A stretch of 64,000 bases of DNA from Pseudovibrio denitrificans JCM 12308 (GCF_001310815.1 NZ_BAZK01000002.1:1-64000); one strand, 5' to 3'. Shown: positions 1-12,362, numbered from the stretch's first letter. Numbers and translations are program-made. The notes: generated by a model from the sequence alone, not told the origin.

Positions 1-54
1 GCCGAAGCCGAAGCCGAAGCCGAAGCCGAAGCCGAAGCCGAAGCCGAAGCCGAA
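1..54 (+). repeat. GCCGAA hexamer repeat, 9 copies, in coding frame
   Basis: Nine perfect tandem GCCGAA units start at the first base of the window, so the array probably continues to the left. In the frame of murF it encodes alternating Ala-Glu. A perfect 6-bp repeat in frame can change length by slippage without breaking the frame. Confidence 0.95.
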
Positions 55-1845
55 GAGAATGTTGAGCCCGAGGTTCCAGCTGCATCTGATCAAGATGATG
101 AGAGCACAGCGGATGCGGATGCATTTCTTGCGGATGAAGGTATCGAAGAGGTTGCTCCGGAGGTTGCCGAGGATGTATCGCAGTCCACTCAACCGGATGA
201 GCAGGACGGTGCAGACGCCCTTGGTGGACTAGGTGCTTCTGAGGAACCTGCTGCTTCGCCGGAAATCGCGGATTCTGAGGCTAAAAACAGCGAAAAACCA
301 CGCCTCAAGTCAGCGATAGACAAGCCTGAGTGGACTATCGTCCCCCACATCAACCTATTGGACCCGGAAATTAAGTCGGAATATGAGCGGCAAATGATTG
401 AACTGCCTGAAATAGATCGTGGGCCGCTGTGGCTGCTCAGCGATTTTCTGGAGGCGGTAGATGGGGATGTTCACGGTGATCTGGCGGATGACATAACCGG
501 AATTTCCATTGATAGCCGAACGATCCAACCCGGAGAGGCCTTCTTCGCTATCAAGGGTGAAAACTTTGACGGTCACGCGTTTGCGGGAACGGCTGTTGAA
601 GCTGGTGCTTCTGTTGCAGTTGTGTCGCGTGAAAAGCTTGGTGAGCTGCCAGAAGGTGGGCGCTATGTGGCCGTTGATGATGTGCTGAAAGCGTTGGAGC
701 GCCTTGGTGTGGCTGCTCGCGCCCGTTCAAAGGCACGGATCATCGCGGTGACTGGCTCCGTCGGTAAAACAGGCACCAAGGAGGCTCTGCGCCTTTGCCT
801 GTCCAAATCCGGCATTACTCATGCGCCTGTGGCGAGCTTTAATAATCATTGGGGCGTGCCGCTGACGCTGGCGCGCATGCACGCAGATACCGAGTTTGGT
901 ATCTTCGAGATTGGTATGAACCACCGCGGTGAGATTACGCCGCTGGTGAAGATGGTTCGCCCGCATGTTGCGATTGTGACCACCGTTGAGCCTGTGCATC
1001 TGGAAGCGTTTAACTCCGTTGAAGATATCGCCCGTGCGAAGGCTGAGATCTTTACCGGTATTGAACCGGGTGGTGTGGCGATCTTGAACCGGGACAATCG
1101 CCAATATGATCTGCTCCGTTATCTGGCAGCTGTGGCTGGTGTGAAGAACATCGTCAGCTTTGGTATGCAGCCGGGGGCGCAGTCCATCGCCAAGAAGGTT
1201 GCGGCTAATCCTGATTGCTCCTGTCTCAATGCCAATATCCTTGGGCAGGAAATCTCCTACAAAATCGGCGCTCCGGGCGCACACCATGTGATCAACTCAC
1301 TGGGCGTGCTGACTGGTGTGATGGAACTGGGTGCGAACCTTGCCTTTGCGGGTCTGGCTCTGGCTGAAATGTCCGCGCCGAAAGGCCGTGGTGCGCAGAC
1401 TGTACTGGATGTGAATGGTGGGACCGCGCTGCTGGTGGATGAGAGCTATAACGCCAACCCGGCCAGTATGCGCGCAGCCATCAATCTGGTGGCTGGATTG
1501 CCCGTTGAGAAGAATGGCCGTCGTATCGCCGTATTGGGGGATATGCTCGAATTAGGTGCAGATTCTGACAAGCTGCACGCAGACCTTGCGCGTGAACTGG
1601 AGCGCGCAAAGATCGACATCGTTTATTGTGTGGGTACTCACATGAAGGTGCTCTGGGAACGGTTGCCTGCACAGACCAGAGGCGCCTATTCAGAGACCTC
1701 CGACAAACTGGAAAAAGACCTGCTGTCGGAAGTGCGTCCCAACGACATCGTGATGGTAAAGGGCTCCCTTGGAACCCGTATGGGTCCACTCGTGGATGCT
1801 TTGAAGAAACGTTTTCCTGAACCGGCTGCAACCGGTAAGTCCTGA
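1..1845 (+). CDS. murF: UDP-N-acetylmuramoyl-tripeptide--D-alanyl-D-alanine ligase, with in-frame acidic N-terminal extension (5' partial)
   Basis: MurF adds D-Ala-D-Ala to UDP-MurNAc-tripeptide in the cytoplasm, the last soluble step of the peptidoglycan precursor. The catalytic part fits a start at ATG 394 (483 aa). Counted from there, an ATP-binding P-loop GSVGKTGTK lies near residues 120-128, NHWGVPLTLARM follows, and the ligase motif LVDESYNANPASM is near residue 348. The frame is open from base 1 to the stop at 1845. It adds at least 131 residues, first (Ala-Glu)n and then an Asp/Glu-rich stretch. The extension could be the linker of a MurE-MurF fusion, a long MurF tail, or the end of MurE whose stop was lost to a base error. 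It is the first gene of the mur-fts run; mraY starts 11 bases after its stop. MurF identity is certain; the true N-terminus is not. Confidence 0.9.
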   Translation, partial: AEAEAEAEAEAEAEAEAEENVEPEVPAASDQDDESTADADAFLADEGIEEVAPEVAEDVSQSTQPDEQDGADALGGLGASEEPAASPEIADSEAKNSEKPRLKSAIDKPEWTIVPHINLLDPEIKSEYERQMIELPEIDRGPLWLLSDFLEAVDGDVHGDLADDITGISIDSRTIQPGEAFFAIKGENFDGHAFAGTAVEAGASVAVVSREKLGELPEGGRYVAVDDVLKALERLGVAARARSKARIIAVTGSVGKTGTKEALRLCLSKSGITHAPVASFNNHWGVPLTLARMHADTEFGIFEIGMNHRGEITPLVKMVRPHVAIVTTVEPVHLEAFNSVEDIARAKAEIFTGIEPGGVAILNRDNRQYDLLRYLAAVAGVKNIVSFGMQPGAQSIAKKVAANPDCSCLNANILGQEISYKIGAPGAHHVINSLGVLTGVMELGANLAFAGLALAEMSAPKGRGAQTVLDVNGGTALLVDESYNANPASMRAAINLVAGLPVEKNGRRIAVLGDMLELGADSDKLHADLARELERAKIDIVYCVGTHMKVLWERLPAQTRGAYSETSDKLEKDLLSEVRPNDIVMVKGSLGTRMGPLVDALKKRFPEPAATGKS

Positions 1846-1855
1846 GGTTGACTAA

Positions 1856-2948
1856 ATGCTATATTTGCTGGCGGAGCTTTCAGAGGTTTATCCTTCCCTG
1901 TCTGCGCTGAATGTTTTTAAATACATTACGTTCCGTACCGGCGGCGCGATTATGACTGCTTTGCTGTTTGTGTTCCTGTTTGGCCCACGCATCATTGATG
2001 CATTGCGTTCGCGTCAGGGGCACGGACAGCCAATTCGCGAAGACGGACCTCAGAGCCATCTGCTGACCAAAAAAGGCACGCCAACCATGGGCGGCTGATG
2101 ATCCTTTCCGGGATGATTGTGGCGACGTTGCTGTGGGCTGACCTTCGCAATCCTTACACCTGGATTGTTCTGGGTGTGACTGTTGGGTTCGGCCTTATCG
2201 GTTTTTATGATGACTATCTGAAAGTCACCAAGTCTTCGCACAAAGGCTTTGGTGGTAAAGCACGTTTGGGTCTGGAGTTCCTGATTGCAGGTCTTGCTGC
2301 TTTTGCGGTGACGCTTCTGGATTCTGAGCCATTTTCCACCAGCATCGGCTTTCCGTTCTTTAAAGAGCTGACGCTGAACCTCGGTCTGTTCTTCATCCAT
2401 TCGCTGCCTTTGTTGTTGTTGGCGCGGGCAATGCGGTGAACCTGACTGATGGTCTGGATGGTCTTGCGATTGTGCCTGTGATGATTGCTGCTGCCGCTTT
2501 TGGTCTGGTGGCTTATCTCACCGGTAATGCTGTGTTCTCCAACTATCTGCAGATCCATCATGTGGCTGGCACTGGTGAGCTTGCCGTTGTGTGTGGTGCC
2601 GTGATTGGCGCAGGACTTGGGTTCCTGTGGTTCAACGCTCCACCTGCTGCGATCTTTATGGGTGACACCGGTTCTCTTGCTCTGGGCGGTATGCTGGGTG
2701 CGATTGCGGTTGCGACCAAGCATGAGATCGTTCTGGCGATCATCGGTGGTCTGTTTGTTCTGGAAGCTGTCTCCGTGATTGTGCAGGTGGCTTCGTTCAA
2801 GCTGACTGGCAAGCGTGTGTTCCGCATGGCGCCAATTCACCACCACTTTGAGCATCTGGGTTGGACCGAGAGCCAGGTGGTTATTCGTTTCTGGATCATT
2901 GCTGTTGTTCTGGCATTGATCGGCCTCGCAACACTGAAGCTGCGCTAG
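1856..2948 (+). CDS. mraY: phospho-N-acetylmuramoyl-pentapeptide-transferase MraY (two frameshifts as read)
   Basis: MraY moves phospho-MurNAc-pentapeptide onto undecaprenyl phosphate in the inner membrane, making lipid I. Three overlapping frames together give one MraY. The first ends at KKGTPTMGG, the second begins MILSGM, and the third has NLTDGLDGL and the C-terminal HHHFEHLGW signature. Restoring one base near 2095 (GGCGGCTG to GGCGGCCTG) and one near 2397 (ATCCATTC to ATCCCATTC) gives 364 codons plus stop, close to the usual length of about 360, and recreates GTPTMGGLMILSG and [11 protein letters not shown]. The gene is essential and single-copy in nearly all bacteria, so real loss is implausible. 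It sits between murF and murD in standard order. Confidence 0.93.
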
Positions 2949-2960
2949 GAGGCTGAGCAC

Positions 2961-4360
<1,400 letters not shown>

Positions 4361-4361
<1 letters not shown>

Positions 4362-5518
4362 TGGTTTCACGTACGGATCGCAGTGCGTTTGCAGAATGGC
4401 TTTGGACGATTGACCGCTACATGCTGGTCGGCGTCTTCACGCTGATGGTGTCCGGTCTGGTGTTATCACTTGCGGCCAGCCCTCCTGTTGCTGAACGTAT
4501 CGGGCTTGAGAGCTTCTACTTTGTGAAGAAGCAGGCCATCTTCCTTGTTCCAAGTGCTGCGTTGATGCTGGGCGTTTCGGCGTTGTCTCCGCGCTATGTG
4601 CGACGGGTGGCTTTGCTGGTGTTCTGTGGCATGCTTGTATTGTTGCTGGGGACGCTGTTCTTCGGGACGGACATTAAAGGTGCGCGGCGCTGGGTGAGCC
4701 TGTTTGGTGTTTCCATTCAGCCCTCTGAGTTTATCAAGCCAGCGCTTGTTGTGATCGTGGCGTTTCTGCTTTCTGAAGGACGCAAGGCGCAGGATGTGCC
4801 GGGGCAGCTGATCTCCATTATCCTGTTCGGGATTGTGGCGGCTATGCTGATCGCGCAGCCTGACTTTGGTCAGACCATGCTGTTGACGATCGTGCTGTTT
4901 GCGTTGTTCTTCCTGAATGGGTTGTCGTGGCTGGCGATTGTGCCGCTTGGCGTCATGGGCATTCTTGGCGTGGCGGCTGGCTTTACTTATCTGCCGCACG
5001 TGCGCGGGCGTATCATGCGCTTCCTTGATCCTGCTTCCGGTGACACCTACCAGATTGATAAAGCAATCGACTCCTTCATTGCGGGCGGTTGGCTTGGTCG
5101 AGGTGTGGGTGAAGGCACCGTGAAGCGTATTCTGCCTGATAGTCATACGGACTTTATCTTTGCTGTTGCGGCAGAAGAATACGGCATCATCGTGTGTGTG
5201 GTGCTTGTGACTGTGTTTGCGTTTGTTGTGCTGCGCGGCCTTTACATGGCGATGCAGGATCAGGATCCGTTTGGCCGTCTGGCCTCTTCCGGTCTGATCG
5301 TGATGTTTGGCCTGCAAAGCTGCATCAACATGGCTGTGAACCTGAACCTTATGCCATCCAAGGGCATGACACTTCCACTGATTTCGTCCGGTGTGTCTTC
5401 CCTTATGGCGATTTCCCTGACGATGGGGTTTGTGCTGGCGTTGACGCGGAAGCGACCGCAGCCGCGTAAGAACCCGATTATCACTGTTACCCGCGCTGCA
5501 CCTTTGCAGCACGCTTAG
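4361..5518 (+). CDS. ftsW: peptidoglycan glycosyltransferase FtsW (SEDS family)
   Basis: FtsW polymerises lipid II at the division septum together with its partner penicillin-binding protein. The 385-aa protein is strongly hydrophobic with about ten predicted membrane segments. It shows the SEDS signatures KGARRWVSLFGVSIQPSEF (residues about 107-125), LIAQPDFGQ and the C-terminal block MNLNLMPSKGMTLPLIS-like (here NLNLMPSKGMTLPLISSG). Its start overlaps the murD stop and murG follows. Confidence 0.96.
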
Positions 5519-5545
5519 AGAGTTTTGTTTGTGTCGGAGAGTGAA

Positions 5546-6670
5546 ATGAAGCCGAAGATTATGCTCACTGCTGGAGGAACGGGTGGTCACCTGTTTCCTG
5601 CGCAAGCGCTGGCCAGTGAGCTGACGCGCCGTGGGTATGGTGTTGAGCTGATCACAGATAGCCGTGCTGACAAGTATGGTAGTGCGTTTCCGGCGGACAA
5701 GGTGCATCTAGTCAAGAGTGATACCATTCGCGGCAAGAACCCGATCTCTCTTGCAAAGACTGCGATCAAGCTTGGTCTGGGTACTTTGCAGGCGATGAAA
5801 GCAATCCGCGCGGCCAAGCCTGCTGCGATTGTTGGCTTTGGCGGGTATCCGACATTTCCGCCTATGTTTGCGGGGCGCCTATTAGGTATTCCATCCATTC
5901 TGCATGAAGCCAATGCGGTGATGGGCCGGGCGAACCGTATGCTTGCCAAAGGGGCAAGTGCTGTTGCGACCAGTTTTCCGCTTAAAACACTGCCTGCTGA
6001 TCTGGCTGCCAAGGCAACCATGACGGGCAATCCTCTGCGTGACAATGTGATTGCTGTGTGTGGTCAGACCTACAATGCGCCGGAAGAAGGTGGAGCGTTC
6101 CATCTGCTGGTGTTTGGTGGCTCTCAGGGCGCGCGCGTGTTTTCTCAGGTTCTGCCGGAAGCGCTGAAACAGATGGCGCCAGAAGATCGCGAGCGGCTGG
6201 TGATTGTGCAGCAGGCCCGACCTGAAGATCTGGAAGGCCTTGAAGCTTCCTATCGCGAGATGGGTGTTGCAGCGCAGGTGGCCTCCTTCTTTACAGATTT
6301 GCCTGAGCGCATTGCGGCAGCGCATCTGGTTATCAGTCGTTCCGGTGCTGGTACAGTTTGTGAGCTGGCAGCGATTGGGCGCCCTTCTATTTTGGTACCT
6401 CTTCCAGGTGCCCTTGATAATGATCAGGGCCTGAATGCGAATGTGCTTGCTGAGGCAGGTGGCGCATGGCCGATCCCACAAAAAGAACTTGATCCGAAAC
6501 GACTGGCCCGTGAGCTGAAAGAACTCATGGATAATCCGGGCCGTCTTGCACAGGCAGCACAGGCAGCACAGGCGCAGGGCGCGCCGGAAGCTGTACAGCG
6601 CCTTGCGGATCTGACCGAAACACTTGTTGGTGCTGCACCAGCAACTGAACAGAAAGAGATTACCTCATGA
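5546..6670 (+). CDS. murG: UDP-N-acetylglucosamine--lipid I N-acetylglucosaminyltransferase
   Basis: MurG adds GlcNAc to lipid I on the inner face of the membrane, making lipid II. The 374-aa protein has the N-terminal glycine loop [13 protein letters not shown], the [12 protein letters not shown] motif, a second-domain loop [13 protein letters not shown], and the donor-binding [26 protein letters not shown] region. I place the start at ATG 5546, because a GGAGA box at 5536-5540 lies five bases upstream. A TTG at 5525 would add seven residues but has no comparable site. The stop overlaps murC by four bases. Confidence 0.96.
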   Translation: MKPKIMLTAGGTGGHLFPAQALASELTRRGYGVELITDSRADKYGSAFPADKVHLVKSDTIRGKNPISLAKTAIKLGLGTLQAMKAIRAAKPAAIVGFGGYPTFPPMFAGRLLGIPSILHEANAVMGRANRMLAKGASAVATSFPLKTLPADLAAKATMTGNPLRDNVIAVCGQTYNAPEEGGAFHLLVFGGSQGARVFSQVLPEALKQMAPEDRERLVIVQQARPEDLEGLEASYREMGVAAQVASFFTDLPERIAAAHLVISRSGAGTVCELAAIGRPSILVPLPGALDNDQGLNANVLAEAGGAWPIPQKELDPKRLARELKELMDNPGRLAQAAQAAQAQGAPEAVQRLADLTETLVGAAPATEQKEITS

Positions 6671-8088
6671 AAATGCCAGTAGACATTGGGGGAGTACACT
6701 TCGTCGGTATCGGCGGCATCGGAATGAGCGGTATTGCAGAGGTTCTGCATAATCTTGGTTATCGTGTGCAGGGCTCTGACATGTCCGAGAATGCGAACGT
6801 TCTGCGTTTGCGTGAAAAGGGCATCAAGGTGATGGTGGGTCATGCTGCTGAGAACCTTGAAGGTGCTGATGTTTGCGTGATCTCTTCTGCGATTAAAGGC
6901 AGCAATGTTGAGCTGAAGGCTGCGCGTGAAAACAACATGCCTGTTGTGCGCCGCGCTGAAATGCTAGCAGAGCTGATGCGCTTTAAGCAGGCGATTGCCA
7001 TTGGCGGTACGCACGGCAAGACGACGACAACCTCCATGGTTGCGGCGCTGCTGGATGCTGGCCATATGGACCCGACTGTTATCAATGGCGGTATCATCAA
7101 CGCATACGGCACCAACGCCCGCATGGGTGAAGGGGACTGGATGGTGGTTGAGGCGGACGAGTCCGACGGGACATTCGTCAAGCTTCCTGCCGATATTGCT
7201 GTTGTGACCAACATCGACCCTGAGCACCTTGATCACTACGGTGATTTTGATGGGGTTCGTGCAGCGTTTGCCCAGTTTGTTGAGAACGTGCCGTTCTACG
7301 GTTTCGCGGTTATGTGTCTGGATCACCCTGAGGTGCAGAGCCTTGTGGGACAGATTGAAGACCGTCGCATCATCACCTACGGCACCAACCCGCAGGCTGA
7401 TGTTCGCTTTACGGATGTTTCCACCAAGGGCGGCAAGTCCATCTTCACCGTGAGCATTCATGATCGCCGTGGAGACAAGGTGATTGAGCTGAAGGATCTG
7501 GTGTTGCCAATGCCGGGTCTGCACAACGTTTCCAATGCGACAGCTGCAATTGCGCTGGCGCATTCTCTGGGCATCTCTGGTGAGAATATCCGCAAGGGTC
7601 TGGCGAGCTTTGGTGGTGTGAAGCGTCGCTTTACGCATACTGGCTCGTGGAATGGCGTTGAGTTCTTTGATGACTACGCGCACCACCCTGTTGAGATTAA
7701 GTCTGTTCTGCATGCAGCGCGTGAAGCTGCTGAGGGTAAAGTGATTGCTGTGATGCAGCCGCACCGTTTCACCCGTTTGCAGAGCCTGTTTGAAGATTTC
7801 TGCGCTTGCTTCAACGATGCGGACAAAGTGGTGATTACGCCTGTGTTTGCAGCGGGCGAGCAACCGATTGAAGGCGCGGATCAGCCGGATCTTATTTCTG
7901 GTCTGCGTGCTGGCGGTCACCGTTCGGTTCACAGCATTGCTGGCCCGGATGAGCTGGCTGGCAAGATAGCGGAGCTGGCTGAGCCGGGTGATCTGGTGAT
8001 CTGCCTTGGTGCAGGTAATATCACCCAGTGGGCTTACAAGCTGCCGGTTGAACTGGAAGCACTCTCCCCAAAAGGAGAGACTGTATGA
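6667..8088 (+). CDS. murC: UDP-N-acetylmuramate--L-alanine ligase
   Basis: MurC adds the first amino acid, L-Ala, to UDP-MurNAc. The 473-aa product begins with the Rossmann motif [15 protein letters not shown] (residues about 13-27). The ATP loop [12 protein letters not shown] lies near residues 114-125, followed by [20 protein letters not shown] and the C-terminal [10 protein letters not shown]. The ATG overlaps the murG stop (ATGA) and its own stop overlaps the murB start, so it is embedded in the translationally coupled run. Confidence 0.97.
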   Translation: MKMPVDIGGVHFVGIGGIGMSGIAEVLHNLGYRVQGSDMSENANVLRLREKGIKVMVGHAAENLEGADVCVISSAIKGSNVELKAARENNMPVVRRAEMLAELMRFKQAIAIGGTHGKTTTTSMVAALLDAGHMDPTVINGGIINAYGTNARMGEGDWMVVEADESDGTFVKLPADIAVVTNIDPEHLDHYGDFDGVRAAFAQFVENVPFYGFAVMCLDHPEVQSLVGQIEDRRIITYGTNPQADVRFTDVSTKGGKSIFTVSIHDRRGDKVIELKDLVLPMPGLHNVSNATAAIALAHSLGISGENIRKGLASFGGVKRRFTHTGSWNGVEFFDDYAHHPVEIKSVLHAAREAAEGKVIAVMQPHRFTRLQSLFEDFCACFNDADKVVITPVFAAGEQPIEGADQPDLISGLRAGGHRSVHSIAGPDELAGKIAELAEPGDLVICLGAGNITQWAYKLPVELEALSPKGETV

Positions 8089-9059
8089 GCGCGAGCCTAA
8101 GCTATCCTGATCTGCTGCCACTGTTGGGTGATGCTGTCGAAGACATTCGCGGTCGTCTGATCCCGAACCAGCTGCTCTCTGCTGTGACGTGGTTCCGCGT
8201 TGGTGGGCCTGCGCAGTTGATGTTCCAGCCTGCGGATGAAGCTGATCTGGCCGTGTTCATGAAAGCGCTGCCTGAAGATGTGCCTGTGACTGTGGTTGGG
8301 CTGGGGTCCAACCTGCTGGTGCGTGATGGTGGCATTGAGGGCGTTGTTATTCGTCTGCCGATCCGTGGGTTTGGTCAGGTTGAGTATCTGGGTGGCCATA
8401 AGCTGCGGGTAGGGGCGTCTGTTCCTGACAAGAAGCTGGCGGAAGAAGCTGCGAAAACCGGCACAGGTGGCTTTGCATTCTACACCGGTATTCCGGGTGC
8501 TGTTGGCGGTGCGCTGCGCATGAATGCAGGGGCTCACGGTACCGAGACAAAGGACCGGGTTGTTAACGTTAACGCGGTGACAAGATCAGGCGAAATCCTC
8601 ACTCTTTCCAATGAGGAAATGGGCTATGCCTACCGCCATTCTTCAGCCTCCAAGGACCTGATTTTTACCAGTGCGGTGTTTGAAGGTTTTGCGCAGAGCG
8701 AAGACGAGATCCGCGCAGAAATGGCTGAGGTTGTTGCGCATCGTGAGAAAGCACAGCCGATCCGCGAGAAAACCGGCGGTTCCACTTTCAAAAACCCTGA
8801 GGGCAACAGTGCCTGGAAGGTGGTTGATGCAGCTGGATGTCGTGGATTGCAGATCGGCGGCGCAAAAATGTCGGAATTACACTGCAACTTTATGTTGAAC
8901 GTTGCAGACGCTACCGCTCACGATTTGGAAATGCTTGGCGAGACCGTGCGGTCTGAAGCTCTGGCAAAGACCGGGACGCGTCTGGAATGGGAAATCAAGC
9001 GCCTAGGGGCGTTTGTGGACGGAGCGGCGATTGAGCCGTTTTTGGGTAAGGCGGACTAA
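8085..9059 (+). CDS. murB: UDP-N-acetylenolpyruvoylglucosamine reductase
   Basis: MurB is the FAD- and NADPH-dependent reductase that produces UDP-MurNAc. The 324-aa product shows the FAD-binding segment [15 protein letters not shown] (residues about 36-50), [37 protein letters not shown], and the C-terminal GSTFKNPEG and [11 protein letters not shown]. The C-terminal pattern fits type I/II MurB without a large insertion. The start overlaps the murC stop by four bases. Confidence 0.96.
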   Translation: MSASLSYPDLLPLLGDAVEDIRGRLIPNQLLSAVTWFRVGGPAQLMFQPADEADLAVFMKALPEDVPVTVVGLGSNLLVRDGGIEGVVIRLPIRGFGQVEYLGGHKLRVGASVPDKKLAEEAAKTGTGGFAFYTGIPGAVGGALRMNAGAHGTETKDRVVNVNAVTRSGEILTLSNEEMGYAYRHSSASKDLIFTSAVFEGFAQSEDEIRAEMAEVVAHREKAQPIREKTGGSTFKNPEGNSAWKVVDAAGCRGLQIGGAKMSELHCNFMLNVADATAHDLEMLGETVRSEALAKTGTRLEWEIKRLGAFVDGAAIEPFLGKAD

Positions 9060-9108
9060 CTCCGTTCACGTGTTGTTTTAGGCGTTTTAATCAGGATTGG
9101 GTTTTGTG

Positions 9109-10032
9109 ATGACCAAGCATGTTGCAGTTTTGATGGGTGGATGGGTTGCTGAGCGCCCTGTTTCTCTGTCTTCAGGCAAAGACTGTGCGGATGCGTTGGA
9201 AGCTGCTGGTTATCAGGTGACCCGTGTGGATGTTGACCGCAACATCTCTGCTGTTCTTCAGGACCTGAAGCCGGATGTGGCTTTCAATGCGTTGCATGGT
9301 CCGTTTGGGGAAGATGGGGCCATTCAGGGTATCCTTGAGGTGCTCGATATTCCTTACACCCACTCTGGTGTGATGTCCTCTGCGCTTGCCATGCACAAGG
9401 AAAAGGCGAAGGCCGTGATGAAGGCGGCTGGCGTGCCAGTTGCGAATTCTCTCGTGGTGAGCCGCGCTGACGCTGCGCGCCGTCATGTGATGGAACCGCC
9501 TTATGTGATCAAGCCAATCAATGAAGGGTCTTCCTTCGGCGTGTTGATCGTGAAGGAAGGGCAGGAGTACCCACCGCAGGAATTGACCCGCGATGATTGG
9601 GAGTATGGTGAGTTGCTTATGGTCGAGCGCTACATCCCAGGCCGCGAGTTGACGTGTGCGGTAATGGGTGATGTGGCGTTAGGGGTACTAGAAATTGTAC
9701 CGCTGGGGCACGCTTACTACGATTATGATGCAAAATACGTCCCAGGCGGTTCACAACACATACTTCCTGCGGAAATTTTACCATCTGTTTACCAAGAAAT
9801 ACAAAAATCAAGTCTCAAGGCACATCAGGCTCTGGGGTGTCGCGGCGTTACACGCGCCGACTTCCGTTTTAACGAAGGACCCGGTGGCCTAGGAGAACTG
9901 ATCTGTCTTGAGGTGAACACTCAACCCGGCATGACGCCAACATCACTGCTACCGGAAATCGCGGCGCACGCCGGACATGATTTCCAAGAGTTGGTGAGTT
10001 GGATCGTGGAGGACGCAAGTTGCGGAAGATAA
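9109..10032 (+). CDS. ddl: D-alanine--D-alanine ligase
   Basis: Ddl joins two D-alanines with ATP to make the dipeptide used by MurF. The 307-aa ATP-grasp protein has an N-terminal [36 protein letters not shown], the ATP-grasp region [14 protein letters not shown], and RADFRFNE followed by the metal-binding [13 protein letters not shown] 9109 is preferred; GTG 9106 and TTG 9097 are in frame just upstream and the ribosome site (AGGA near 9093) is not decisive. The 3' end overlaps the ftsQ start. Confidence 0.95.
   Translation: MTKHVAVLMGGWVAERPVSLSSGKDCADALEAAGYQVTRVDVDRNISAVLQDLKPDVAFNALHGPFGEDGAIQGILEVLDIPYTHSGVMSSALAMHKEKAKAVMKAAGVPVANSLVVSRADAARRHVMEPPYVIKPINEGSSFGVLIVKEGQEYPPQELTRDDWEYGELLMVERYIPGRELTCAVMGDVALGVLEIVPLGHAYYDYDAKYVPGGSQHILPAEILPSVYQEIQKSSLKAHQALGCRGVTRADFRFNEGPGGLGELICLEVNTQPGMTPTSLLPEIAAHAGHDFQELVSWIVEDASCGR
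10008..10013 (+). promoter_or_regulatory. ribosome binding site deciding the ftsQ start
   Basis: GGAGGA inside the 3' end of ddl, six bases before TTG 10020. It supports a non-ATG start for ftsQ that overlaps ddl by 13 bases. Confidence 0.7.
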
Positions 10033-10934
10033 AGGCAAAATTTGATGCATTGCGGGAACGCACAGGCGTCTGGAGCTATCGCTTCAGAAGTCGTGGCGTG
10101 TCGCGTTTGCACCAGAGACCCGCTTGGGGGGTCACTGGATTTTTTGCTCTTATCCCGTCGTGGGCTCCAACTGCGAGCGCCATTGGCTTCCTTGCTTTGT
10201 CTGCCGGATACGGAATTACCCTTGGCGGACACGCCCGTGAAGTGAGCGAATCAGTTACATCCGCCGCCGGTTTTGCCGTTAACGAGATCAAAATGGAAGG
10301 TTTGCAGCGCGTCACCGAATTTCAGGTGCTGGAAGCGCTGGAACTTCATGAACGTCCTTCTCTGATGCTGTTTAACGCCAGCGAAGCGAAAGAGCGTCTG
10401 GAAGGCATTGCCTGGATCCGCAATGCGTCGATTCAGAAGTTCTATCCGGGCACGCTGCGTGTGATGATCAAAGAGCAGGAGCCTTATGCGCTCTGGCAGC
10501 GGGGCAACATTACCTCCGTCATCACCAAGAAGGGCGAGGTCATCACCGATGAGGTCGATGGCCGTTATGCGAACTTGCTTCGCGTGGTCAATCACGGTGC
10601 GCAGCTGCGTGCAGGTGAGATCATGAGCGAGCTGGATAAGTTCCCGGGCATTCGTGCTCGTGTGCGCGCTGCGAAGCTGCGCTCCGAACGCCGCTGGGAT
10701 CTGGCCATGGAAAACGGAATTACGGTGCGTCTGCCTGAATTTGATGTGGGTGATGCATTGGCTGAGCTGAAGAAGCTCGATGATCAGGGTGGTTTGCTCT
10801 CCCGCGATATCGTCGCGGTTGATCTGCGTTTGCAGGATCGTGTGGTGGTGCGTCTTTCCGATGATGCTGCCATTCGCCGTCAGACCACCATTGAGCAACG
10901 AGGCACTCCCTCCAGCACTGGGAGGGACACATGA
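10020..10934 (+). CDS. ftsQ: cell division protein FtsQ
   Basis: FtsQ is the single-pass inner-membrane protein that links early and late divisome proteins. The product of about 304 aa has a basic cytoplasmic N-terminus, one hydrophobic segment ([16 protein letters not shown], residues about 52-67), a POTRA-type stretch beginning [21 protein letters not shown], and a periplasmic beta domain. I choose TTG 10020 because GGAGGA at 10008-10013 sits six bases upstream. TTG 9999 would add seven residues with no such site. The start lies within ddl and the stop overlaps ftsA. Confidence 0.9.
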   Translation: MRKIKAKFDALRERTGVWSYRFRSRGVSRLHQRPAWGVTGFFALIPSWAPTASAIGFLALSAGYGITLGGHAREVSESVTSAAGFAVNEIKMEGLQRVTEFQVLEALELHERPSLMLFNASEAKERLEGIAWIRNASIQKFYPGTLRVMIKEQEPYALWQRGNITSVITKKGEVITDEVDGRYANLLRVVNHGAQLRAGEIMSELDKFPGIRARVRAAKLRSERRWDLAMENGITVRLPEFDVGDALAELKKLDDQGGLLSRDIVAVDLRLQDRVVVRLSDDAAIRRQTTIEQRGTPSSTGRDT

Positions 10935-12252
10935 GTTCGAATAAGAACGTGATCTTCTTGCCGCGCATGCGGCCTTTGCCAAGCCGCAGATCTGTTGTGG
11001 TTTCTGTGCTGGACGTCGGCTCCACGAAAGTGTGCTGCATTATCGCGAAACTGGTGCCTGGTGATGAGGAAGACCTGATGCCGGGCCGTACCCACGGTGT
11101 TGAAGTGCTGGGTTACGGCTATCAGGCGTCTGCGGGCATGAAGTCCGGCGTTGTGGTGGACATGGATCAGGCCGAGCAGGCGATCCGCCGTGCGGTGGAT
11201 CAGGCTGAGCGTATGGCCGGTGTGATGGTTGAAACCCTGCTGGTGACAGTGAGCTGTGGTCGTCTGCAGAGTGAGATCTTCTCCGCCACTGTGCCGCTTG
11301 GAACTGAAGGTGTTACGGAAGCCGATATTCAGCGTGTGTTGGCTGCCGGCTCTACCCATACAGCGACCGAAGGGCGGGCGGTGATGCATGCGCTGCCGAT
11401 CTCCTACGGGCTGGATGGCAACCGCGGTATTCGCGATCCGCGTGGCATGATGGGCCGCAAGCTGGGCGTGGATATGCAGGTGGTTTCTGCTGAAGTGCCG
11501 CCCGTGCGTAATCTGGAGCTTTGTATTGAGCGCGGTCACCTGCAGGTGGAGTCGCTGGTGGCAACGCCATATGCGGCGGGTCTTTCCACGTTGGTGGAAG
11601 ATGAGACCGAGCTGGGTGTCGCCTGCATCGATATGGGTGGTGGGACCACCACGCTTTCTATTTTTGTTGACGGTCAGATGGTGCATCTGGATGCGCTGGC
11701 TGTTGGCGGTAATCACGTCACCATGGACGTGGCGCGCGCGCTCTCCACACGGATGGAAGCTGCAGAGCGTTTGAAGGTTTTGCATGGTTCGGCCCTGCCA
11801 AGTGTGGTGGACGACCGTGATTTTATTCAGGTGCCGCCCGTGGATACGATGGTGATCTGCCAACGCAGATTCCACGAGCGATGCTGACGCGGGTTATTCG
11901 CCCGCGCGTTGAAGAAATATTGGAGATGGTGCGTGACCGGATTGTCGCTTCCGGTTTCGCAGGCCGAGTGGGCAAGCGTGTTGTGCTGACAGGTGGGGGC
12001 AGTCAGCTGACTGGTCTTTCTGAAACCGCACGACGCATTCTTGGACGCAGTGTGCGTCTGGGTCGTCCGCTGGGTATCTCCGGTTTGCCAGAGGAAGCCA
12101 AGGGTCCGGCATTCTCGGCAGCTGTGGGCCTGCTGATTTATCCGCAGGTGGCACAGATCGAGCAATTCGAACCACGTCACCAACGCCGGGGTCTTACGGG
12201 CCGCGGGAGCTATCTGGCTCGGGTTGGGCAGTGGATTAGAGAAAGTTTCTAG
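10931..12252 (+). CDS. ftsA: cell division protein FtsA (one frameshift as read)
   Basis: FtsA is the actin-like protein that anchors FtsZ to the membrane. The first frame has the actin-fold phosphate loop VLDVGSTKVCC (residues about 21-31), the 1C domain and the second nucleotide loop CIDMGGGTTTLSIF. It is cut short after FIQVPPV. The second frame resumes at MLTRVIRPRVEEILEMV and has VVLTGGGSQLTGL. Restoring one base near 11838-11843 (CGTGGATA to CGTGGGATA) joins them through PTQIPRAMLTRVIRPR and gives 440 aa, the normal length. The far C-terminus (YLARVGQWIRESF) fits the amphipathic membrane helix of FtsA. The gene is essential in most relatives, so a sequencing deletion is the likely cause. 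Confidence 0.92.
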
Positions 12253-12320
12253 TGGGGAAGCGCATAACCCCCACTATCACGAGTTTCGCCAGATGCGGCG
12301 GACGCACGAGAGGAAGAACG

Positions 12321-12341
12321 ACATGCCCGGTTCGGGCATGT
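12321..12341 (+). promoter_or_regulatory. perfect hairpin in the ftsZ leader
   Basis: Nine-base arms ACATGCCCG and CGGGCATGT around a 3-base loop GTT form a perfect inverted repeat. It lies in the 110-base gap between ftsA and ftsZ and ends 21 bases before the ftsZ ATG. No T-run follows, so it does not look like an intrinsic terminator. It could affect ftsZ mRNA stability or ribosome access, or be a dyad operator. Confidence 0.6.
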
Positions 12342-12362
12342 TATTAGGGTCGCGAGGTTAAT

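Noticed and set aside
2090..2100. Programmed frameshifting in mraY
   Set aside because: No slippery heptamer or downstream pseudoknot was seen, and ten other genes show the same single-base-loss pattern, so error is simpler.
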